Assembly: GCF_019396345.1 (NCBI RefSeq)
Contig: NZ_JAHKRM010000002.1
Location: 434,001-498,000 of the forward strand
DNA length: 64,000 nucleotides
Direction: 5' to 3'
Origin: Nonomuraea guangzhouensis
GTDB lineage: Bacteria; Actinomycetota; Actinomycetes; Streptosporangiales; Streptosporangiaceae
Notes under the pieces: generated by a model
The model's database searches: none
What the model saw: the letters and a program-made list of their open reading frames with translations, nothing else
What the model was told of the DNA's origin: nothing
Shown here: positions 47,629 through 57,257 of the stretch, piece by piece
Layout: each line of letters starts with the position of its first letter
Position numbering within the stretch: the stretch's first letter is position 1
Program-made: the position numbers and the translations under genes

Positions 47629-50219
47629 GGATCCTGGTGCTCGCCCGGGTGCGGCTCGGCGTGGTCGCCGTGCTGTCCCTGCTGACGTTGAGCGCCTGCC
47701 TGCTCATGGCGGGGCTGCCGCGGGTGCTGCAGGCCTCGTACGACGACGCGCTCCACGGGGCCCTCTGGAAGGCGTCCGCGTCGCAGGTCGACCTGACCGT
47801 ACAGACCGAGTCGCGCGGGGCGGACCTGCACGACCCCGGCGAGTTCGCCGCCAAGGACGCCCGGATCCGCTCGCTGCTCCCGTCACGGCTGCGGCCGCTG
47901 GTCTCGGCCACCGGCCAGATGAGTGCGAAGACGTACGACACGCCGGTCTACCAGTCGAACGGGCTCACCTACATCAACCTCGGCTGGCTGTCCGACGGCG
48001 ACCGGCGGGTCGAGTGGATCGACGGCCGGGCGCCGGGCAAACCGGGCGTCCTTCGCTGGAACGGGTCGGAGATCCCGCTGTTCGAGGTGGGCATCGTCGA
48101 CGAGGCCCGCACCACGATGCCGCTGCAGGTCGGCGACGTGCGGATCCTCGGCGAGAGCGACCAGATGGCCGTCAAGATCGTCGGTGTGTTCCGGGCGAAG
48201 GACCCCGGCGCCCGCTACTGGAGCCACGACGCCGACGTCCTGCATGTCACGCAGGTCCAGCCACCCGGCAAGCAGGAGCTGGAACGGCGCACGACGGCGC
48301 TGATCCCGGCGAGCGGCCTGGCCGTCCTGAGCGGCGCCACCCGCCACCTGGTCTACAGCTGGACCCTGCCGGTCGATCCCGCCGCGCCCGCCTCTCTCGA
48401 CGTGCCCGAGCTGCGCGCCGCCGTCGAGGACTACGGGCGGTTGATCCCGGTGCAGATGGCGGGCAACGGGAGCCCGTACGAGCTGGCGACGGATCTGCCG
48501 GGGGTGCTGGCTGGGTTCGGGACCGCGCTGGGCGCCGCGCAGACCGTGATGTTCCTGGTGCTCGGCGGGCTGCTGGCCGTGGCGCTCGGGGTGCTCGTGC
48601 TGGCCGTACAACTGCTGACCGAGCGGATCGATCACCCGCTGGCGCTGGCGCGGGCGCGCGGCGGGTCGCTGCGGCAGGTGGCGGGGGCCGGTGCGGCGCT
48701 CGTCGCGATCGCGGTGGCGCCCGCGGCGCTGGCCGGGTGGGCGCTGGCCTTCCTGGTGCCGGGGCCGGTGCCGTGGCTCGCCCATGCCGGACCCGCCCTC
48801 GTGCCGCTCACCGCGGTCGGTTACGCGGCCGCGCGGCTGGCCGTGACACACCGGACGCCGCTGCACGAACGGCGCGACGACGTGGCCGCCGCCCGCCCGT
48901 CGGCCAGGCGGATCACGCTGGAGGTGCTGGTCGTCGGCCTCGCGCTGGCCGGCGCGTACCTGCTGCGCACCCGTGGCCTGACGACCGGCGGGCTGGACCC
49001 GTTCCTGCTCCTCGTACCGGTCGCGCTGACGGTCGCCGCCGCGCTGATCACCATCCGCTGCTATCCCCTCCCCCTCAAGCTTCTCGTACGACTGGCCGCC
49101 CGCGGCCGGCTCGCCGTGCCCTTCCTGGGCCTGACCAGGGCGGCCCGGGCGCGATCGGCCAGCGCGCTGCCGGTGCTGATCCTGCTGCCCGCGCTGGCCG
49201 TGTCGGTGTTCGGGACGGTGGTCTCCGGCGGGCTGTCGACCACGCAGCGCCTGGCGTCCTGGCAGAGCGTCGGCGCGCCGATCAAGCTGACCTCACCCGT
49301 GGAGCTGCCCCCCGAGGCCATCGAGCGCGTACGCAAGGTGCCCGGCGTGCGGCTGCTCGTCCCCGCGCAGACCGCCAGCGCGCAGCTCGGCTACAGCGGC
49401 GATCGGGCCCAGATCATCGCCGTCGACCTGGCCCAGTGGCGGCGGCTGCTGGACGGCGCGCCGATCAGCGTGCCCGCCGTCGCCTCCGGAGGCTCCGGGA
49501 TCCCGGTACTGGTCTCCCACGAGCTGCGCGGGCGCGGCACGTTCGACATCGGCTGGTACGAACGGATGAAGGTCACCACGGCCGGCGAGATCGCCGCACT
49601 GCCCGGCTTCTACACGCGCGGCAAGTTCATCGTGCTGCCGTTCGAGACCAACAAGCGGCCCGGCGTCAACACCCTGCTGATCAAGGGCGACGCCGATCCG
49701 GCGGCCCTGCTGGCGGCCACCGGCCAGCCCGCCGCTCAGCTGACCTCGCAGGAGCGGGCCCTGGACGCGATCAAGGACGACCCGCTGACCGGTACCGTCC
49801 AGGACGTCCTGCTCATCTCCACCGTCGCGCTGGCGGTCTACGCGCTCATCGCCGTGGCCGTGACGCTGGTGATCGGCGCGGCCGACCGGGCCAGGGCGCT
49901 GTCGTTCCTGCGCACGCTGGGGCTGTCCGACCGGCAGGCGCGGGGCCTGACCGTGCTGGAGATCCTGCCGCTGATCCTCATCACCTCGCTCGCCGGGCTC
50001 GCGCTCGGCCTCGGCCTGCCCGCGGCGCTCGGGCCCGCCATCGACATGTCCGCCTACACCGGCGACCTGACCGTCGGCGGCTACTCCGCCGATCCGGTCA
50101 TGCCGGCCGTCCTGGCGGCCGGGCTGGCCGCCGTCGCCGTGCTCGGCGCCTACGCGCACACCGCCATCAGCCGCCGCCGCAACCTCGGCGCCGTACTCCG
50201 AGTGGGTGACCTCGCATGA
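47625..50219 (+). CDS. ABC transporter permease, FtsX/MacB-type, second
   Basis: An 864-residue permease with an N-terminal helix (about 5-25), an extracytoplasmic domain (30-290) and helices at 300-440, followed by another domain and a final FtsX block with ARALSFLRTLGLSDRQARGL near residue 760. The GTG start overlaps the first permease stop (GTGA). The open frame continues far upstream in the wrong context, so the overlap defines the start. It probably pairs with the first permease in a heterodimeric exporter. Confidence 0.88.
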   Translation: MRILVLARVRLGVVAVLSLLTLSACLLMAGLPRVLQASYDDALHGALWKASASQVDLTVQTESRGADLHDPGEFAAKDARIRSLLPSRLRPLVSATGQMSAKTYDTPVYQSNGLTYINLGWLSDGDRRVEWIDGRAPGKPGVLRWNGSEIPLFEVGIVDEARTTMPLQVGDVRILGESDQMAVKIVGVFRAKDPGARYWSHDADVLHVTQVQPPGKQELERRTTALIPASGLAVLSGATRHLVYSWTLPVDPAAPASLDVPELRAAVEDYGRLIPVQMAGNGSPYELATDLPGVLAGFGTALGAAQTVMFLVLGGLLAVALGVLVLAVQLLTERIDHPLALARARGGSLRQVAGAGAALVAIAVAPAALAGWALAFLVPGPVPWLAHAGPALVPLTAVGYAAARLAVTHRTPLHERRDDVAAARPSARRITLEVLVVGLALAGAYLLRTRGLTTGGLDPFLLLVPVALTVAAALITIRCYPLPLKLLVRLAARGRLAVPFLGLTRAARARSASALPVLILLPALAVSVFGTVVSGGLSTTQRLASWQSVGAPIKLTSPVELPPEAIERVRKVPGVRLLVPAQTASAQLGYSGDRAQIIAVDLAQWRRLLDGAPISVPAVASGGSGIPVLVSHELRGRGTFDIGWYERMKVTTAGEIAALPGFYTRGKFIVLPFETNKRPGVNTLLIKGDADPAALLAATGQPAAQLTSQERALDAIKDDPLTGTVQDVLLISTVALAVYALIAVAVTLVIGAADRARALSFLRTLGLSDRQARGLTVLEILPLILITSLAGLALGLGLPAALGPAIDMSAYTGDLTVGGYSADPVMPAVLAAGLAAVAVLGAYAHTAISRRRNLGAVLRVGDLA

Positions 50220-51124
50220 GTCCTACGTTGTCCGAACTGGAGGCCAGGGCCGCCGAGAAGAAGGCCGCCTTCGGCGGCGACGCGCACATCGTGTGCGACA
50301 ACCTGGTCCGCATCTACAAGACCGAGGGCGTCGAGGTGGTCGCCCTGCAGGGCCTCGACCTGCTCATCCAGCAGGGCGAACTGGTCGCGATCGTCGGGGC
50401 CTCCGGGTCGGGCAAGTCGACGCTGCTGAACGTCCTGTCCGGCCTGGACGTGCCGACGGCGGGCGTGGCCCGGGTGGCGGGCACGGACCTGCTGTCGATG
50501 ACCGCGAAGGACCGGCTGCGGTACCGGCGCGACATCGTCGGGTTCGTCTGGCAGCAGACCGCGCGCAACCTGCTCCCGTATCTGACCGCGCGAGAGAACG
50601 TCGAGCTGCCGATGAAGCTGGCGGGCAAGGCTCGGCGGGGCCGCGCGGCCGACCTGCTGGACCTGATGGGTGTCGGCTCGTGCGCCGGCCGGAAGGTGCC
50701 TGAGATGTCCGGCGGCGAGCAGCAGCGGGTGGCCATCGCCGTCGCCCTGGCCAACTCCCCGCAACTCGTCCTGGCCGACGAACCCACCGGCGAACTGGAC
50801 AGCGAGACGTCGGAGGAGGTGTTCGGGGCGCTGCGCAAGGCCAACGGCGAGCTGGGCGTGACCGTGGTGATCGTGACTCACGACCCGCTGGTGTCCGAGC
50901 GCGTGGACCGGACGATCGGCATCCGCGACGGGCGTACCAGCAGCGAGACGCTCCGCCGCGAGGGCGTCGCCGAGGAGTACGCCGTGCTCGACCGTGTGGG
51001 GCGGCTGCAACTGCCCCGCGACTTCATGAACGCCCTGGACATGGAACGCCGGGTGCGCCTCGAACTCGAATCCGACCACATCGGCGTGTGGCCGGCCCGG
51101 GAGGAGCCCTCCGATGAGCAGTGA
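50216..51124 (+). CDS. ABC transporter ATPase (LolD/MacB-type)
   Basis: A 302-residue ATPase. Walker A is GASGSGKST (61-69), the signature MSGGEQQR lies near 164-171 and Walker B LVLADEP near 183-189. It has an N-terminal helical extension of about 20 residues and a C-terminal tail of about 55 residues (after SSETLRREGV) beyond the usual 230-residue core. The ATG overlaps the second permease stop (ATGA). Confidence 0.92.
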   Translation: MSPTLSELEARAAEKKAAFGGDAHIVCDNLVRIYKTEGVEVVALQGLDLLIQQGELVAIVGASGSGKSTLLNVLSGLDVPTAGVARVAGTDLLSMTAKDRLRYRRDIVGFVWQQTARNLLPYLTARENVELPMKLAGKARRGRAADLLDLMGVGSCAGRKVPEMSGGEQQRVAIAVALANSPQLVLADEPTGELDSETSEEVFGALRKANGELGVTVVIVTHDPLVSERVDRTIGIRDGRTSSETLRREGVAEEYAVLDRVGRLQLPRDFMNALDMERRVRLELESDHIGVWPAREEPSDEQ

Positions 51125-51848
51125 GCCCTTGGTCGTCGTCGAAGGGGTGCGCCGGGTCTATCGGAGCGGGCCGAAGGAGGTCGTGGCGCTGCGGGAGGTG
51201 TCGTTCTCGGCCTACCCCGGCGAGCTGATCGCCGTCCGCGGCCGGTCGGGGTCCGGCAAGACGACCCTGCTGAACCAGATCGGCGGGCTCGACCGGCCCG
51301 ACGCCGGCCGGGTCGTCGTGGCCGGGGCCGAGGTCACCTCGATGTCCGAGGACGACCTGCTGACGCTGCGGCGCGACGTGGTCGGGTTCGTGTTCCAGTC
51401 GTTCGGGCTGATCCCGGTGCTGTCGGCGGCCGAGAACGTCGGCGTGCCGATGCGGCTGGCCCGCACACCGGTCGCGGAGCGGGACGCGCGGGTGCGCATG
51501 CTGCTGTCCCTCGTGGGGCTGGAACAGCACGCCAACCAGCGGCCGTACGAGCTGTCGGGCGGGCAACGGCAGCGCGTGGCGATCGCCAGGTCGCTGGCCA
51601 ACCGGCCCCGGCTGCTGGTCGCCGACGAGCCCACCGGGCAGCTCGACTCGCAGACAGGACGGCAGATCATGGAGCTGCTGCGCGCCCTGGTACGCAGTGA
51701 GGGCGTCACCGCGCTCGTCGCCACCCACGACCCGAGTCTCATCACGCTGGCCGACCGGGTGCTGGAGATCAGCGACGGAGTTCTCCGGGAGACTCCGCCG
51801 CTGGACGGGGCTCTTCCGGAGGCCGCGTCGAAGCCGGGAGGCGGGTGA
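51114..51848 (+). CDS. ABC transporter ATPase (LolD/MacB-type)
   Basis: A 244-residue ATPase, with Walker A GRSGSGKTT (43-51), signature LSGGQRQR and Walker B LLVADEP, and a His switch ATHDP. It overlaps the first ATPase by 11 bp and ends the operon. Two ATPases with two large permeases suggest a heterodimeric export machine. The last 80 bp overlap the convergent end of the MFS gene. Confidence 0.93.
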   Translation: MSSEPLVVVEGVRRVYRSGPKEVVALREVSFSAYPGELIAVRGRSGSGKTTLLNQIGGLDRPDAGRVVVAGAEVTSMSEDDLLTLRRDVVGFVFQSFGLIPVLSAAENVGVPMRLARTPVAERDARVRMLLSLVGLEQHANQRPYELSGGQRQRVAIARSLANRPRLLVADEPTGQLDSQTGRQIMELLRALVRSEGVTALVATHDPSLITLADRVLEISDGVLRETPPLDGALPEAASKPGGG

Positions 51849-52974
51849 TCGCGGCCAGGTTCGCCCCGGCCACGGCGACCGCTCCCGTCAGCAGCAGCCC
51901 GGTCATGCCCACGAGCCCCGCGAGCGGCGCCGCGACGGCCAGCCCGAACGGCCGCGACGCGAACGAGATGAGCTGATCGAAGGCCCGCACCCGCCCTATC
52001 GCGCCCTCGGGGATCTCCTCGGCGACGACCGTCTCCCACAGCGGGCTGAGCAGCCCGAGCCCGAACATCGCCACGAAGTACGCCGCCGCGATCACCACCG
52101 CGTTCGCCGCCAGCGCCAGCGCCACCAGCGGCAGCAGGTACAGCGCGGCGGCCACCTGGACGGCGACCAGCGGCCTGCGGATGGGCAGCCTCGGCACCAG
52201 GAACACCCCGGCCACCAGGCCGACCGTGCCGCACTGCACGATCAGCACCCAGCTGGCCTCGCCACCGAGCTGCTTGACCGCGGTCAGCGGGCCGAGCGTG
52301 AGGAACAATCCGGCCATGAAGTGCCATACGCCGTGACCGAGCACCGACTTCAGGAACCATGGCCGCGTCCTGACCTCGCGCCACCCCTCGGCCAGGTCCT
52401 TCGCGAACGTGGTCCGGGGTCTCGCGGGCTGCTCGGCCGTACGGACTCCGCCCAGGGTGAGTGCCGAGCAGGCGAACAGCGCGGCGGTGAGCAGCGCCGC
52501 CCACCCCGGACCCGCCACCAGCACCACACCGCCCGACAAGGCGGGCGCGAGCACGCTGGACGCGCTCGTGGCCACACCGAGGCGCGCGTTCATGCGCAAC
52601 CGCTCCGGCCCCGGCACCACCGCCACGACCAGCCTCGGGACGGCCGGCATGCCGAACGCGATCGCCACCCCGGCCACGGCGGACAGCACGGCCAGGTCGA
52701 GCACGCGGCCGGCGCCCATCAGCAGCTCGATCCCGATGGCGGCCTGGGAGAGCCCGCGCACCAGATCGGCCACCAAGGCCACCCGCTCGGGCCGGAACCG
52801 GTCGGCCAGCACCCCGCCGACCGGGAGAAGCAGGAGAAGGGGGATCATCTCGCAGGCCAGTACGGTGCCGAGGGCCTCGGCCGAGCCGGTGGAGCGAAGG
52901 ACGGCGAGCGTGAGGGTGGTGGGGATCAAGGCGGTGGCCAGAGCGGAGATGGCTCGGCCGATCAGCAGTCTCAT
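51769..52974 (-). CDS. MFS exporter
   Basis: A 401-residue major facilitator protein with about 12 membrane helices. The motif GGVLADRFRPERV after helix 2 is the motif A (DRxGRR-like) of drug exporters. I chose the ATG at 52974, the first in-frame start after the promoter; the frame is open further upstream. It is divergent from a MarR gene, a classic drug-efflux pair. Its 3' end overlaps the second ABC ATPase gene by 80 bp on the other strand. Confidence 0.87.
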   Translation of the reverse strand: MRLLIGRAISALATALIPTTLTLAVLRSTGSAEALGTVLACEMIPLLLLLPVGGVLADRFRPERVALVADLVRGLSQAAIGIELLMGAGRVLDLAVLSAVAGVAIAFGMPAVPRLVVAVVPGPERLRMNARLGVATSASSVLAPALSGGVVLVAGPGWAALLTAALFACSALTLGGVRTAEQPARPRTTFAKDLAEGWREVRTRPWFLKSVLGHGVWHFMAGLFLTLGPLTAVKQLGGEASWVLIVQCGTVGLVAGVFLVPRLPIRRPLVAVQVAAALYLLPLVALALAANAVVIAAAYFVAMFGLGLLSPLWETVVAEEIPEGAIGRVRAFDQLISFASRPFGLAVAAPLAGLVGMTGLLLTGAVAVAGANLAAITRLPASTRPPEEPRPAAESPGELRR

Positions 52975-52982
52975 GGAGGGTG

Positions 52983-53012
52983 AGATTAATTCGCTGGCTA
53001 ATGTTTCGTCAA
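52983..53012 (-). promoter_or_regulatory. Probable leaderless promoter of the MFS gene
   Basis: On the minus strand TTGACG (53012-53007) and TAATCT (52988-52983) are separated by 18 bp. The -10 box ends 8 bases before the MFS ATG, so the transcript would start at or near the A of the start codon. The region lies between MFS and MarR and could be MarR's operator. Confidence 0.45.
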
Positions 53013-53026
53013 CGTATGATTGGCTC

Positions 53027-53530
53027 ATGGACTCGAGGAACGACGCTGAAGACTCTGTTGACCGGCACCTGGCTCGGTGGCGCGGCAAGGCGCCGTACGA
53101 CGAGCGGGTGGAGGCGGTCGTGACGCGCATGCAGTTTCTCGTCAAGCACCTCCATCAGACGAAGGAGAGGGCGCTGGCGCAGGTGGGGATGCAGGACTTC
53201 GAGTTCGAGACGCTGCATCGGCTGGTGGCCGGGTCGGGTTCGGCGACGCCTTCGGAGCTGGCCGCGGAGCTGATGCTGTCGCCCGCGGGGATGACCGGCC
53301 GCCTCGACACGCTGGAGAAGTCGGGCCTGATCCGACGCCTGCGCAGCACGGACGACCGGCGCCGGGTCGACGTGGAGCTGACGGACAAGGGGCACGAGCT
53401 GTGGCTGGCGGCCATGCGGATCCGGGGGGAGGTGGAGACCGGGATGGTGAGTGTGCTGGATCCGGCGGAGCAGGCGGTCCTGGACGGCCTGCTCAAACGG
53501 CTCCTTGTGAATGTGGAATCGCACCGTTGA
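53027..53530 (+). CDS. MarR-family transcriptional regulator
   Basis: A 167-residue winged-helix regulator. The core is SATPSELAAELMLSPAGMTGRLDTLEKSGLIRRLRSTDDRRRVDVELTDKG (about 75-125), ending with the typical DRR wing. The ATG at 53027 gives MDSRNDAEDS. It is divergent from the MFS gene by 52 bp and probably represses it. The 3' end overlaps the convergent end of the SARP gene by 38 bp. Confidence 0.92.
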   Translation: MDSRNDAEDSVDRHLARWRGKAPYDERVEAVVTRMQFLVKHLHQTKERALAQVGMQDFEFETLHRLVAGSGSATPSELAAELMLSPAGMTGRLDTLEKSGLIRRLRSTDDRRRVDVELTDKGHELWLAAMRIRGEVETGMVSVLDPAEQAVLDGLLKRLLVNVESHR

Positions 53531-56333
53531 CCTGATGGAAGGCCCGGGACGCGGTGCCGGCGGCAAGTCTCGCGTGTACGTCCGCGATTTTCGCGGTGTG
53601 GTGCTGGGCCTGGTAGATGGCGAGGGCCTGGCTCCAGGCCCGGGCGGCTTCGGTGTGCCGGCCGAGGGCGTGGTAGGTGTCGCCGAGATAGGAGAGCGTC
53701 TCGGCCTCTTGGCTGGTGTTGCCGTTCTCCCGCCGCAGCCGCAGGGCCTGGTGGTAGTGGTCGAGGGATCGGGCGTGCTGACCGGTGTGGCCGGCGATGT
53801 AGCCGAGGCTGTCGAGAGCCGCCGCCTCGCCGACCCGATCGCCATGACGGCGGAGCAGGGCCAGGGCCTGCTCGCAATGAGTCCGGGCGTTGCCGAAGTC
53901 GGCGAGCAGCGCTTGGTTCCAGCCCAGGGAATTGAGCGCGTTGGCCCGCGCCACGTCGTCGTCGAGGACCTCGTACAGGCGCAGCGCCTGCTCCAGATGG
54001 AACAACGCCTGCTCATGCTCGTGCCGGTCTTCCCAGGCGACCCCGAGCGAATGGCGGACATGCGCCTGGCCGGCGATGTCTCCGGATCGCTCGTACAGAT
54101 CGAGGGCTTCGGCGAAATGGGACTGGGACTCCTCATGCCGCCCCACTCCGGCGCAGGCTCGGCCGAGCATCTGGTGGACCAGGGCATGGACGGCCGGACC
54201 CGGTAGGTGTTCAGCGGCGCCTGACGCGATCCGCCAGGTCGAGAGGCAGTTCTGGAGCAGGTTGTGGCGTAGGTGGAAGGTGTTGAGCGTCCAGGCCAGT
54301 TGCCACACGGCGACGTGCAGATCATGCTTGACGGCCAGTTCCTGAACGGCGAGCAGCCCGGCGTGCTCGGCTCTGAACCAGGCCCGTGCCGCCGCCGCGT
54401 CGGCCAAGGCGTGCGGGAGACGAGCGGGAGCCGGCGGATCCAGCTCTCCGGCGCCCCGCCGGTAGGGGGAGATCAGGCGATCGGCCGCGTATGACGTGTG
54501 CAGGAAGAAGGCCACCAGACGACGCACCGCGGCGGTACGGTCCTCCACGCTCAGGTCGAGGACCGCGCGTTCGATGGCGTAGAGGCGGACGAGGTCGTGC
54601 ATCCGATAGCGGCCGGGCACGTGCTGATGCAGCAGATGTGCGGTTTCCAGGGTGCGCAGGAGCGTACGCGTGCGAGGGACGGGTTGGCCGATGAGGTTGG
54701 CGGCGGCGAGCAGGCTGATGTCGGGACCCGGCGCCAGGCCCAGCTGAGCGAAGGTCTCGGCTGCCTCGGGGGCCAGCACGCGATAGGAGGAGCCGAATAC
54801 TTCCCGAAGGTCGGTTCTGACCTCTTCGGTGCGCAGCGCGTCTAATCGGGTGGTCTCCGGTTGAAGTTCTTCCGCCAGCTCGGCGAGGGAAAGGCCTTCG
54901 TCGACGATGGCCCGCGCGGCGACGATGCCCAGGGCCAGCGGCAGTCCGGCGCACGTTCTGATGATGTCGTCCGCCGCCTCGCGTTCGTCCGCTATCCGGT
55001 CTTTCCCGAGGCGGTGTTTGAGCAGCTCGCCGGCCTGGGCGTCGGAGAGCGGCGCCAGCCGGAGCAGTTGGGCGCCCTCGGCCGCGATCAGGCCGGTGAG
55101 CACGGTCCTGCTGGTCACCAGGGTGAGGCTCTCCGGCGATGGGGGGAGCAGCGGGCGTACCTGATCGGGCTCTCGGGCGTTGTCCAGGAGGATGAGGACC
55201 CGCTTGCCGGTCAGTAGGTTCCGATAGAGCATGATCTGCTCGTCGAAGGTGGCCGGTATCCGGTTGTGGGGCGGATGGAGGAACCCCAGCAGGATCCGTA
55301 CGGCCTCCGCCTGAGAGAGGGGCGACGCGGCGGAGCTGAAGCCCTGGAGGTCCACATAGAGCTGACCGTCGGGAAAGCGTTCGCGTACCCGGTGGGCCCA
55401 GTGCACGGCGAGTGAGGTCTTCCCGACCCCGCCCGTGCCGCTGATCACGCAGGTCGTGGCGGCGGACGGCGGCTCCTCGTCCGCCGCGGGAAGGAGCTCG
55501 TCCAGAGTGGCCAGTTCGGCCTCCCTGCCGCTGAAGTGCCTGACGTCTGACGGGAGCTGACAGGTCGGCGTCCCCGGTGCGGGCCCGTTCAGCGGCATGG
55601 TGCCGGTCAGGATCGCGACCTGGAGCTGCTGGAGCTCCGCGCCGGGTTCGAGGCCCAACTCGTCGATGAGCACCGACCGGGCCTGCCGGAAGGCTTCGAG
55701 GGCCTTGTCACGTTGTCCCGCTCGTGCATGCGCGAGCATGAGTAATCGCCAGGCGCTCTCGCGCAGTGGCTGCTCGGCGAGGAAGAGACGGAGGTCTTCG
55801 ATCACCTCCATGGGCATGCCGAGGGCGAGCTTGGCCTCGGCCCAGTCCAGTCTCGCCGCGGCCAGCCGTTCTTCCAGCTCGGCCACGCGGGCGAGGACGG
55901 GACCGGCGAGCTTGGTGCCGTCGGCAGGTCTCCCCCGCCACATCGACAGAGCTCGTTCGAACTCGCGGACCGCCGCGCGGAGGTCGCCCTGCTCGGTCCC
56001 GTCTCGGGCCTGTCGTAACGCCTGCTCGAACTCCAGGAGATCGAGCTCTTCGGTACCCGCCGCGAGGATGTAACCCGCTTCCTCCGTCAGCAGCCGCGCG
56101 CCGGTGGGCAGCGCCCTGCGCAGCTGAGCGACATGGGTGTGGAGGTTGGAGATGGCTGAGGCGGGAGGGGCTTCCCACAGTGCCGCCACCAGCCGTTCCT
56201 GGGAGACCAGCGTGTTGACGTTGAGGAGCAGGCTGGCGAGCACGGCGCGTTGCTTGCCGCTCAGATGAACCTGCCGCCCATCGGGCCAGCACACCCGCAC
56301 TGGCCCCAAGACTTTGAAAATCGCATCAGCCAT
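53493..56333 (-). CDS. AfsR-type SARP regulator (OmpR-BTAD-NB-ARC-TPR)
   Basis: A 946-residue regulator. The N-terminal OmpR-like DNA-binding part (about 1-90), the BTAD (about 95-245), the NB-ARC ATPase (about 265-540; Walker A GTGGVGKT at 299-306) and the C-terminal TPR array (about 680-925; repeats such as AEALDLYERSGD and EQALRLYEVLDD) follow the AfsR order. Such regulators activate antibiotic or developmental genes. No biosynthetic gene cluster lies immediately beside it; the nearest are the ABC operon and the decarboxylase-like gene. Confidence 0.93.
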   Translation of the reverse strand: MADAIFKVLGPVRVCWPDGRQVHLSGKQRAVLASLLLNVNTLVSQERLVAALWEAPPASAISNLHTHVAQLRRALPTGARLLTEEAGYILAAGTEELDLLEFEQALRQARDGTEQGDLRAAVREFERALSMWRGRPADGTKLAGPVLARVAELEERLAAARLDWAEAKLALGMPMEVIEDLRLFLAEQPLRESAWRLLMLAHARAGQRDKALEAFRQARSVLIDELGLEPGAELQQLQVAILTGTMPLNGPAPGTPTCQLPSDVRHFSGREAELATLDELLPAADEEPPSAATTCVISGTGGVGKTSLAVHWAHRVRERFPDGQLYVDLQGFSSAASPLSQAEAVRILLGFLHPPHNRIPATFDEQIMLYRNLLTGKRVLILLDNAREPDQVRPLLPPSPESLTLVTSRTVLTGLIAAEGAQLLRLAPLSDAQAGELLKHRLGKDRIADEREAADDIIRTCAGLPLALGIVAARAIVDEGLSLAELAEELQPETTRLDALRTEEVRTDLREVFGSSYRVLAPEAAETFAQLGLAPGPDISLLAAANLIGQPVPRTRTLLRTLETAHLLHQHVPGRYRMHDLVRLYAIERAVLDLSVEDRTAAVRRLVAFFLHTSYAADRLISPYRRGAGELDPPAPARLPHALADAAAARAWFRAEHAGLLAVQELAVKHDLHVAVWQLAWTLNTFHLRHNLLQNCLSTWRIASGAAEHLPGPAVHALVHQMLGRACAGVGRHEESQSHFAEALDLYERSGDIAGQAHVRHSLGVAWEDRHEHEQALFHLEQALRLYEVLDDDVARANALNSLGWNQALLADFGNARTHCEQALALLRRHGDRVGEAAALDSLGYIAGHTGQHARSLDHYHQALRLRRENGNTSQEAETLSYLGDTYHALGRHTEAARAWSQALAIYQAQHHTAKIADVHARLAAGTASRAFHQVNGAIPHSQGAV

Positions 56334-56380
56334 GTCCTGCTCCTCTCCGTTGGTGCCCGGTTCTTCCTCAGGCTGCGGGA

Positions 56381-57166
56381 TCAGCCGCCGAGGAGGTGCA
56401 GATCGTTGACGGTGTAGGACAGCGAGGCGCGAAAGCCCATGCCGGTGCGCGTGGGTGCCAGCGCGTCGAGCTCCTCGCCGCGGGCGGCCAGGAAGGACAA
56501 CTCGCCGGTCCCCGCCCAGGCGTTGTCAATGCGCAGGTCGTCGAAGACAGCCATGACCAGCTCGTGTACGGCGGGCTTGTCGTGCTGGCCATCGGTCAAG
56601 CGGGGGAAGTGGCGCAGGTTGACCGTGGGCCTGGTCAGCAGCGCCGTCGCGTCGGGCACCGGCTGGCCGAGGGTGACCAGGGCCTCGGCGATGCGCTGCC
56701 CGGCGGTCGAGGCGGTGGCGGCGAACCGGCCGCCCGGACCCACCTGCGGTGTGGCCGGGCCCTGCGCGGCGAAGGCCCTGGTCTGGTGGACGGCCCCGAG
56801 TTTCTTGGGGAAGCCCTGGATCCAGCCGCGGGCCAGGGCGGCATCGTTGTCGACGTAGATGTAGGGGCACCAGGCGACGGGGGTGTCCTGCCAGAACGCG
56901 TCGATGAGCACCATGAATTCGCGGTACTGGCTGCGTACCGGGTCAAGGTAGTCCTGGTCGGCGGCGGAGAACTGCCAGTCGATGAACATCGCGACCCCGC
57001 GGCCGGACGGGTCCGGGTCCAGCCCCTGGGGCAGGGACGCGGCCGTGGCCTCAGGAGCGGCCCAGAACTCCACACCGAGCACGTCACCGGCGTAGTGCCA
57101 GGGCGGCGCGGGGACCAGGGCGGCCTCGCCACGCGGGGACAGGGGAAGGGTGTAGCCGTGCAGCAT
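56381..57166 (-). CDS. Acetoacetate decarboxylase-like protein
   Basis: A 261-residue protein of the acetoacetate decarboxylase (ADC) superfamily. [11 protein letters not shown] holds the Lys pair (Lys121, Lys122) equivalent to the Schiff-base Lys and its neighbour. The start at ATG 57166 is supported by GGGAG 6 bases before it; a TTG at 57178 is less likely. The natural substrate is unknown: many ADC-like proteins act on other keto acids or as aldolase-like enzymes. It is divergent from a TetR gene that shares its operator. Confidence 0.88.
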   Translation of the reverse strand: MLHGYTLPLSPRGEAALVPAPPWHYAGDVLGVEFWAAPEATAASLPQGLDPDPSGRGVAMFIDWQFSAADQDYLDPVRSQYREFMVLIDAFWQDTPVAWCPYIYVDNDAALARGWIQGFPKKLGAVHQTRAFAAQGPATPQVGPGGRFAATASTAGQRIAEALVTLGQPVPDATALLTRPTVNLRHFPRLTDGQHDKPAVHELVMAVFDDLRIDNAWAGTGELSFLAARGEELDALAPTRTGMGFRASLSYTVNDLHLLGG

Positions 57167-57182
57167 GAGATCTCCCAATGGG

Positions 57183-57257
57183 ACGATACGTTTCGTTTCA
57201 TTTGGAGCGTAGCGCGATTTGCCGAAGAATGAAACGGGTCGTATCGTTTCGTTTCAT
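57183..57257. promoter_or_regulatory. Paired TetR-type operators
   Basis: Two sites share the 11-bp core TTTCGTTTCAT, at 57191-57201 and 57247-57257. The 7 bp before the core are CGATACG in the left site and CGTATCG in the right, the reverse complement of each other. In the right site ATGAAACG (57229-57236) is the inverted partner of CGTTTCAT (57250-57257). The right site covers the TetR start codon, so binding would block TetR translation initiation or transcription. Confidence 0.65.
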
